Origin: JAJZGK01 sp035538795
GTDB taxonomy: Bacteria > Pseudomonadota > Alphaproteobacteria > Rhodospirillales > Magnetospirillaceae
Length of the DNA: 64,000 nt
Assembly (NCBI GenBank): GCA_035538795.1
Contig: DATLJS010000055.1
Coordinates: 1 to 64,000, forward strand
Reading direction: 5' to 3'
Numbering within the stretch: position 1 is the stretch's first letter; each line of letters starts with the position of its first letter. A model generated the notes under the pieces. That model was not told the DNA's origin and did no database searches. It saw only the letters and a program-made list of their open reading frames with translations. The position numbers and the translations under genes were made by a program. Below, one piece after another: positions 59,486-64,000 of this stretch.

Positions 59486-59950
59486 ATGGAAATCATCGAC
59501 CTGATCAGCCCTGAAAGCGTGGTGCCCAACCTGCGCGCCACCAGCAAGAAGCTGGCTTTGCAGGAATTGGCCCGACGCGCCGCCGAAATCGCCGGTCTTC
59601 AGGAACGGGCCGTTTTCGACGTCCTGCTGGAGCGCGAACGCCTGGGCACCACCGGCGTCGGCAACGGCATCGCCATTCCTCACGGCAAGCTGCCGAACCT
59701 GGACCGGCTGTACGGTCTGTTCGCCCGGCTGGAAAAGCCGATCAACTTCGACAGCATCGATGAACAGCCGGTGGATCTGATCTTCCTGCTGCTGGCCCCG
59801 GAATCGGCGGGCGCCGACCATCTGAAAGCCTTGGCCCGGGTTTCGCGGCTGCTGCGCGACAAGTCGGTCTGCGAGAAACTGCGCGGCACCGACAGCGCCG
59901 AAGGTCTGTACGCTCTGCTGACCGACAATCCGGCCACCCGCGCCGCCTGA
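59486..59950 (+). CDS. ptsN: PTS IIA-Ntr (nitrogen regulatory enzyme IIA)
   Basis: This 154-residue EIIA fructose/mannitol-type protein has the phosphorylated His in GNGIAIPHGKLPN. It takes part in a regulatory phosphotransfer chain and often regulates nitrogen or potassium physiology. The ATG at 59486 is preferred because GAGG lies about 8 nt upstream and length fits; a GTG at 59459 behind GGGGG would add nine residues. It follows rpoN without an hpf gene between them. Confidence 0.92.
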   Translation: MEIIDLISPESVVPNLRATSKKLALQELARRAAEIAGLQERAVFDVLLERERLGTTGVGNGIAIPHGKLPNLDRLYGLFARLEKPINFDSIDEQPVDLIFLLLAPESAGADHLKALARVSRLLRDKSVCEKLRGTDSAEGLYALLTDNPATRAA

Positions 59951-60054
59951 TTCGGCATTTTTACCAGTGGATTAATGCCTGTCATCACATGACTGACAGG
60001 TGAATATCCTGCATATTCCTTTGCAGCATTCCCTCAGGGTGGCTAAATAAGGAC

Positions 60055-60732
60055 ATGCGTACGCTCTACCATCTCTGGCTCTGCCCGTTTTCCCGAAAGG
60101 TCCGCATCGTTCTCGGCGAGAAAAAGCTCGCTTTCGAGATGGTCGTGGAAAAACCTTGGGAGCAGCGCCCCGAATTCCTGGACCTGAATCCGTCGGGCGA
60201 CGTCCCGGTTCTGGTCGAGCCCAACGGCGCGGTCCTGGCCGAATCCTATTCCATCTGCGAATATCTCGACGAAGTGCAGCCCGATCCGCCGCTGCTGGGC
60301 GGCGATCTGCTGGTGCGCGCCGAAGTGCGCCGGCTGGTGGGCTGGTTCGACATCAAGTTCAATCAGGAAGTCACCGTCAATCTGGTGGGCGAAAAGATTC
60401 TAAAGCGGCAGATGGGCTACAACGTCGCCGGCGGTCCCGATTCGCGGGCCATCCGCGTCGGCTACACTTATATCCGCGATCATATGGATTACATCAGTTG
60501 GCTGACCGAACGGCGCCGCTGGCTGGCCGGCGAGGAATTTTCCCTGGCCGACATCACCGCAGCCGCCCATCTGTCCACCGTCGATTACATCGGCGACGTG
60601 CCGTGGGACGATCATCCCGGCGCTAAGGACTGGTATGCCCGCGTCAAATCCCGGCCCAGTTTCCGTCCGCTGCTGACGGATCACCTGCCGGGCATTTCGC
60701 CGCCCAAGCATTATGCCGACCTGGATTTCTAG
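60055..60732 (+). CDS. glutathione S-transferase family protein
   Basis: This 225-residue protein has an N-terminal thioredoxin-fold domain (LYHLWLCPFSRKVRIVLGEK, with Ser/Cys at the active position) including the cis-Pro and ESYSICEYLDE glutathione site. The C-terminal domain is alpha-helical (about 90-220). Probable detoxification enzyme; substrate unknown. Its end overlaps the next gene by 20 bp. Confidence 0.85.
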   Translation: MRTLYHLWLCPFSRKVRIVLGEKKLAFEMVVEKPWEQRPEFLDLNPSGDVPVLVEPNGAVLAESYSICEYLDEVQPDPPLLGGDLLVRAEVRRLVGWFDIKFNQEVTVNLVGEKILKRQMGYNVAGGPDSRAIRVGYTYIRDHMDYISWLTERRRWLAGEEFSLADITAAAHLSTVDYIGDVPWDDHPGAKDWYARVKSRPSFRPLLTDHLPGISPPKHYADLDF

Positions 60733-61399
60733 GACCGCCGCCGCCGCTCTTCTGCTGACGGCTGTCCAGGCCCGGGCCGAGGTGATCGAGCAATTGCCCG
60801 CGTCACCGTCGGGGCAAAAACTGGTGGCCCTGACCTTCGACGCCTGCGAAAGCAAGACGCCGGCTTTCCTCGACCGTGGCATCAGCGATTTTCTCGTATC
60901 GCGGAAAATCCCCTTCACCATCTTCGTCACCGGCCGCTTCGCCCGCCACAACGGTGGAGCCCTGGCCGAATTGGGTAAGCTGGATTTCGTCGAGCTGGAA
61001 AACCATTCGATGACCCACGACAACCACATGGACCGCATGCCCGACGAAGCCATCCGCAAGGAACTGGCCGACGCCGACGCGGCGCTGTTCGCCGCCAGCG
61101 GACGGCACAGCCGTTATTTCCGCTTTCCCGCCGGCAACCACGACGCCCGATCGCTGGCGGTGGTCGAACAGGCCGGCTACAAGGTCGTGCATTGGAGCTT
61201 CGCTAGCGGCGACCCCGCCCGGTCGGTTACGTCGGAGCATCTGAACAGTTGGGTTCTGTCCAAGACCCGGCCGGGAAACATCCTGATTTTCCATATCAAC
61301 GGACGCGGCTGGTCGACGGCCCAGGCTCTGCCGGGAATCGTCGAGGCTTTGGAAAAAAGGGGATACGCCTTCACCCGCCTGGACGCCGTGCTGCCGTGA
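60713..61399 (+). CDS. NodB-family polysaccharide deacetylase
   Basis: This 228-residue secreted protein has a signal peptide (cleavage near QARA22), VALTFDAC with the catalytic/metal Asp, ENHSMTHDNH with the metal His pair and FRFPAGNHDARSL. It deacetylates a polysaccharide or peptidoglycan in the periplasm or outside. The ATG at 60713 lies inside the GST gene, giving a 20-bp overlap. The GNAT gene follows by GTGA overlap. Confidence 0.86.
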   Translation: MPTWISRTAAAALLLTAVQARAEVIEQLPASPSGQKLVALTFDACESKTPAFLDRGISDFLVSRKIPFTIFVTGRFARHNGGALAELGKLDFVELENHSMTHDNHMDRMPDEAIRKELADADAALFAASGRHSRYFRFPAGNHDARSLAVVEQAGYKVVHWSFASGDPARSVTSEHLNSWVLSKTRPGNILIFHINGRGWSTAQALPGIVEALEKRGYAFTRLDAVLP

Positions 61400-61857
61400 G
61401 CGACTTGCCGATCCGTCTCATGGAGACGGCCGACGCCGCTCCTTTGGCCGAAGCCTGCGCCGCCATCGATCCATGGAAAAGCCTGGGCTACAGCGCCGCC
61501 ACCCTGGAAGGCTATTTGCGCCGCGACGATGCCGCCCTGGCCCGTTTCGTCCTCGGCGACGGCGAAGGCCTGCTGGCCCTGCGCCGTCCCTGGCTGCGCG
61601 GTTCCTTCATCGAGATGCTGGCCGTGCTGCCCGGGCACCAGGGCCGGGGGCTGGGCCGCGCCGCCGTCGAATGGGCGATGGCGCGGGAGCCGTCGGGAAA
61701 CCTGTGGGCCACCGTCAGCGCCTTCAACAGCCCGGCCCGCCAGTTTTATCAACGTCTGGGTTTCCAGGAGACCTCGGTCCTGCGCGACCTGATCGTTCGC
61801 GGACAAGACGAGATCCTGCTCAGGCTTTCTCTTCCGCCAGCCAGATCGCGTTCTTGA
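61396..61857 (+). CDS. GNAT-family acetyltransferase
   Basis: This 153-residue protein has the acetyl-CoA motif VLPGHQGRGLGRAAVEWA (R/Q-x-x-G-x-G/A). The start is GTG at 61396, overlapping the deacetylase stop. Substrate unknown. Its 3' end overlaps the 3' end of dnaQ on the opposite strand by 38 bp. Confidence 0.82.
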   Translation: MSDLPIRLMETADAAPLAEACAAIDPWKSLGYSAATLEGYLRRDDAALARFVLGDGEGLLALRRPWLRGSFIEMLAVLPGHQGRGLGRAAVEWAMAREPSGNLWATVSAFNSPARQFYQRLGFQETSVLRDLIVRGQDEILLRLSLPPARSRS

Positions 61858-62524
61858 CCTTGCCGAGAAAGACGGTATGCGCCGCCAATTCCTCTTCGCT
61901 CGGCGCATGGGGGCGGGGTTCGCGAAACGGCCGTTCCGGCGCGTCCACCGACACGGCCTGAGCCTGGGAGCGGGAGCTGTCGCCGCCCTTGCCCAACAGC
62001 GACAGACCGGGTTCGCGGCCGCCGATCAGTTCCAGATAGACCTCGGCCAGCAGCTCGGCGTCAAGAAGCGCGCCGTGCTTGTCGCGGGCGGAATTGTCGA
62101 TGCCGAAACGGCGGCACAGGGCGTCGAGATTGGCCGGGGAACCGGGAAACTTCTTGCGGGCCATCTTCACCGTGTCGATCGACCGTTCCATGGGCATCTG
62201 TTCCATACCCAGAATTTTCAGTTCCCAGTTCAGGAACTTCATGTCGAATTCGGCGTTGTGAATGACCAGCGGCGCATCGCCGATGAAATCGACGAAATCC
62301 CGGGCGACATCGGCGAATACCGGCTTGTCGCTGAGGAACTCCTCGGACAGGCCGTGAACCTTGAAGGCTTCTTCGGGCATGTCGCGTTCGGGATTGATGT
62401 ATTTGTGGAACACCCGGCCGGTAGCCAAATGATTTTCCAGCTCGACGCAGCCGATTTCCACTATGCGGTTTCCCGCCGCCGGATCGAGGCCGGTGGTTTC
62501 CGTATCGAGGACGATCTCTCTCAT
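61820..62524 (-). CDS. dnaQ: DNA polymerase III epsilon subunit
   Basis: This 234-residue DEDDh exonuclease has VLDTETTGLDP, HNAEFDMKFL and HGALLDAELLAEVY. It is the proofreading subunit of the replicase. A charged C-terminal tail of about 45 residues follows. The ATG shares one base with the coaE stop (TGATG), so it is translationally coupled. Confidence 0.96.
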   Translation of the reverse strand: MREIVLDTETTGLDPAAGNRIVEIGCVELENHLATGRVFHKYINPERDMPEEAFKVHGLSEEFLSDKPVFADVARDFVDFIGDAPLVIHNAEFDMKFLNWELKILGMEQMPMERSIDTVKMARKKFPGSPANLDALCRRFGIDNSARDKHGALLDAELLAEVYLELIGGREPGLSLLGKGGDSSRSQAQAVSVDAPERPFREPRPHAPSEEELAAHTVFLGKVKNAIWLAEEKA

Positions 62525-63141
62525 CAGGCGTTCTTTCGGCCGCGAAGGGGGGCACGGTTGGACAGTTTCGCCAAAGCCGCCGTGATCTTCAGCAGTGTCG
62601 TCCGCCGGCCCATGCCGGTGGGAATGATGAAGTCGGCGCGGCGGCGCTTGTCGGCGTCGGACATCTGGCGGTGGCGGATGACGTCCAGTTTGTTGTGGGT
62701 CATGCCGCTGCGGGCCATCACCCGCTGTTCCTGCAAAAAGGCTGGGCAGGTCAGCACCGCCACGGCGTCGCAGCGCTTTTCGCCGTGGGTCTCGAACAAC
62801 AGCGGAATATCCAGGGCGACGATCTTTCGGCGCTGACGGCGGGCCCGCTGCAGGAAGCGACGCTCCTGTTCGTGCACCAACGGATGCAGGATGTTTTCCA
62901 ACGCCTTCAGCGCCGCCTTGTCGGAAAACACCCGCGCCGCCAGACGCGGCCGGTCGACGGCGCCGCCCCAGACGGTATGGGGAAAGGCGGCTTCCACCAG
63001 CGGCACGGCCTTGCCGCCCTTGCGCAGCAGGCGGTGCACCACGTCATCGGCGTCGTGAACGGGAATTCCCAGGCTGCGCAGCATGTTGGCCGCCGTGGTC
63101 TTGCCCATGCCGATAGAGCCGGTAAGGCCGAGAATGATCAT
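62524..63141 (-). CDS. coaE: dephospho-CoA kinase
   Basis: This 205-residue P-loop kinase starts MIILGLTGSIGMGKTTAANML (Walker A GSIGMGKT) and has DADDVVHRL and the VALDIPLLFE lid region. It makes CoA from dephospho-CoA. The ATG at 63141 overlaps the aroE stop as ATGA; the long in-frame upstream extension is not part of the gene. Confidence 0.95.
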   Translation of the reverse strand: MIILGLTGSIGMGKTTAANMLRSLGIPVHDADDVVHRLLRKGGKAVPLVEAAFPHTVWGGAVDRPRLAARVFSDKAALKALENILHPLVHEQERRFLQRARRQRRKIVALDIPLLFETHGEKRCDAVAVLTCPAFLQEQRVMARSGMTHNKLDVIRHRQMSDADKRRRADFIIPTGMGRRTTLLKITAALAKLSNRAPLRGRKNA

Positions 63142-63977
63142 AGTTCCCCCACGAAAGTCCTCAGTTCGCCGGTCACTTCCGGCATCACCCCGAACCAGGC
63201 TTGGAAACCGGGACGGGCCTGATGCAGAAGCATCCCCAGACCATCTACCAAGCGGTTCCCCCGGGCTTGCGCCCGCGCTAGCAGATCGGTCATCAACGGA
63301 GCATAAACAATATCGGTGACCAAGGCATCCGGCGGCAGAGCATCCAGCGGCAGGTCCAACGGCTGTTGTCCCGTCATGCCCAGAGTGGTGGTGTTGACCA
63401 GCAGGGCGGCACCCTCCAGGGCGGCGGCGCGGGCGTCCCACTCCAGCACCGTCACCTTGCCGCCCAGAGCCTGGGCCACCTCTTCGGCGCGGGCGCGGGT
63501 ACGGTTCAAAAGACGGATATCGGGGCAGCCGTCGTCCTGCAAGGCGGCGATCACCGCCCGCGCCGCGCCGCCCGCGCCCAATACCACCGCCGGACCCCGG
63601 GCCGCCGAAAAACCGGCAGCGCCTTGGCGCAGATTCTCGATGAAACCGAAAGCGTCGGTATTGCGGCCCAGGATCGAACCGTCGGACCGCACCACCAGCG
63701 TGTTCACCGCGCCGATGCGCCGGGCCAGCGGCTCGACCTCGTCGGCCAGAATCATGGCCGCTTCCTTGTGGGGCACGGTGACGTTGGCGCCGGCGAAACC
63801 CATGCGGGGCAGGGCGCGAAACACCGACTCGAAATCCTCGGGCTTCACCGGCAGCGGCAGATAGGCACCGTCGATGCCCAGGCTTTGCAGCCAGAACCCG
63901 TGCAAACGCGGCGAGCGGGAATGTCCCACCGGCCAGCCCATCACCCCGGCCAATTTTGCCCTGCCCGACAGAATCAT
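63138..63977 (-). CDS. aroE: shikimate dehydrogenase
   Basis: This 279-residue NADP-dependent enzyme has GWPVGHSRSPRLHGFWL, NVTVPHKEAA (catalytic Lys), LGAGGAARAVIAAL (Rossmann) and NTTTLGMTG. It reduces 3-dehydroshikimate to shikimate. The ATG overlaps the upstream stop as ATGA, and its stop overlaps coaE likewise. Confidence 0.96.
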   Translation of the reverse strand: MILSGRAKLAGVMGWPVGHSRSPRLHGFWLQSLGIDGAYLPLPVKPEDFESVFRALPRMGFAGANVTVPHKEAAMILADEVEPLARRIGAVNTLVVRSDGSILGRNTDAFGFIENLRQGAAGFSAARGPAVVLGAGGAARAVIAALQDDGCPDIRLLNRTRARAEEVAQALGGKVTVLEWDARAAALEGAALLVNTTTLGMTGQQPLDLPLDALPPDALVTDIVYAPLMTDLLARAQARGNRLVDGLGMLLHQARPGFQAWFGVMPEVTGELRTFVGEL

Positions 63978-64000
63978 GATGCGAGAACTCCGTGAACACG
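63974..64000 (-). CDS. 3' end of an upstream gene (probably maf)
   Basis: In the frame ending at a TGA (63974-63976) that overlaps the aroE ATG, the last codons read RVHGVLAS. Gene order maf-aroE-coaE-dnaQ is common in Alphaproteobacteria, so this is probably the Maf nucleotide pyrophosphatase C terminus, but only eight residues are visible. Confidence 0.45.
   Translation of the reverse strand, partial: RVHGVLAS

Noticed and set aside
62524..63999. 491-residue extended frame around coaE
   Set aside because: Only the last 205 residues are CoaE; the upstream part is a shadow frame across aroE.

Overview
The window is GC-rich (clearly above 60% by eye), densely coded and free of mobile elements. 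It looks like an alphaproteobacterial chromosome of the Rhodospirillales type, possibly Magnetospirillum-like. That placement rests on the 5' end of the 16S rRNA, a large (about 1,600-residue) NAD-dependent glutamate dehydrogenase, an NDUFA9-like protein, ETF:quinone oxidoreductase, the kdsD-lptC-lptA-lptB-rpoN-ptsN order and the tightly overlapping aroE-coaE-dnaQ order. The genus cannot be settled from the sequence alone.

Layout. 1-833: 5' end of a 16S rRNA gene (minus strand), its leader with boxB/boxA-like antitermination signals, and four evenly built tandem promoters. 834-9862: surface-polysaccharide genes: an AsnB-type amidotransferase, two GT4 glycosyltransferases and an SDR epimerase (minus); a UDP-HexNAc dehydrogenase, a 6-phosphogluconolactonase and a NodU/CmcH carbamoyltransferase (plus). 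9923-17871: housekeeping genes (DUF4823 lipoprotein, tRNA-Gln, ispE, TPR lipoprotein, ETF-QO, family-4 uracil-DNA glycosylase, lytic transglycosylase). 17976-19018: a divergent pair of small secreted FliL-like proteins. 19154-28040: LPS/glycan genes (gmhA, O-antigen ligase, heptosyltransferase, UDP-xylose synthase-type enzyme, heparinase II/III, WecA/WbpL-like initiating transferase) with nth, a lipoprotein and a TauE permease. 28096-32883: giant NAD-GDH. 33010-37943: an unusual radical SAM-TPR-GT41 fusion with a lipoprotein downstream and a divergent Hsp70-like protein. 37963-50311: a complete Tad/Flp pilus operon on the minus strand (flp, cpaA, cpaB, cpaC, cpaD, cpaE, cpaF, tadB, tadC, tadD, tadE, tadF-like, tadG) ending in a bacteriohemerythrin. 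50783-53420: NDUFA9-like protein, WYL regulator plus glyoxalase-fold protein, tRNA-Leu. 53421-59950: RNase D, then kdsD-lptC-lptA-lptB-rpoN and ptsN. 60055-64000: GST, polysaccharide deacetylase, GNAT, and the convergent aroE-coaE-dnaQ operon, with the last codons of an upstream gene (probably maf) at the edge.

How the genes fit together. Much of the window serves the cell surface. Sugar nucleotides are made (GmhA, KdsD, TviB/WbpA-like dehydrogenase, UXS-type enzyme), glycans are built and decorated (GTs, AsnB-like amidotransferase, carbamoyltransferase, O-antigen ligase), and LPS is exported (LptA/B/C). A Tad pilus is assembled beside them. The strongest candidate for something new is the 983-residue radical SAM + TPR + SPINDLY/HMW1C-like glycosyltransferase fusion. 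Secondary candidates are the hemerythrin ending the Tad operon, a calcium-loop insert in the TadE pseudopilin and the FliL-like secreted pair.
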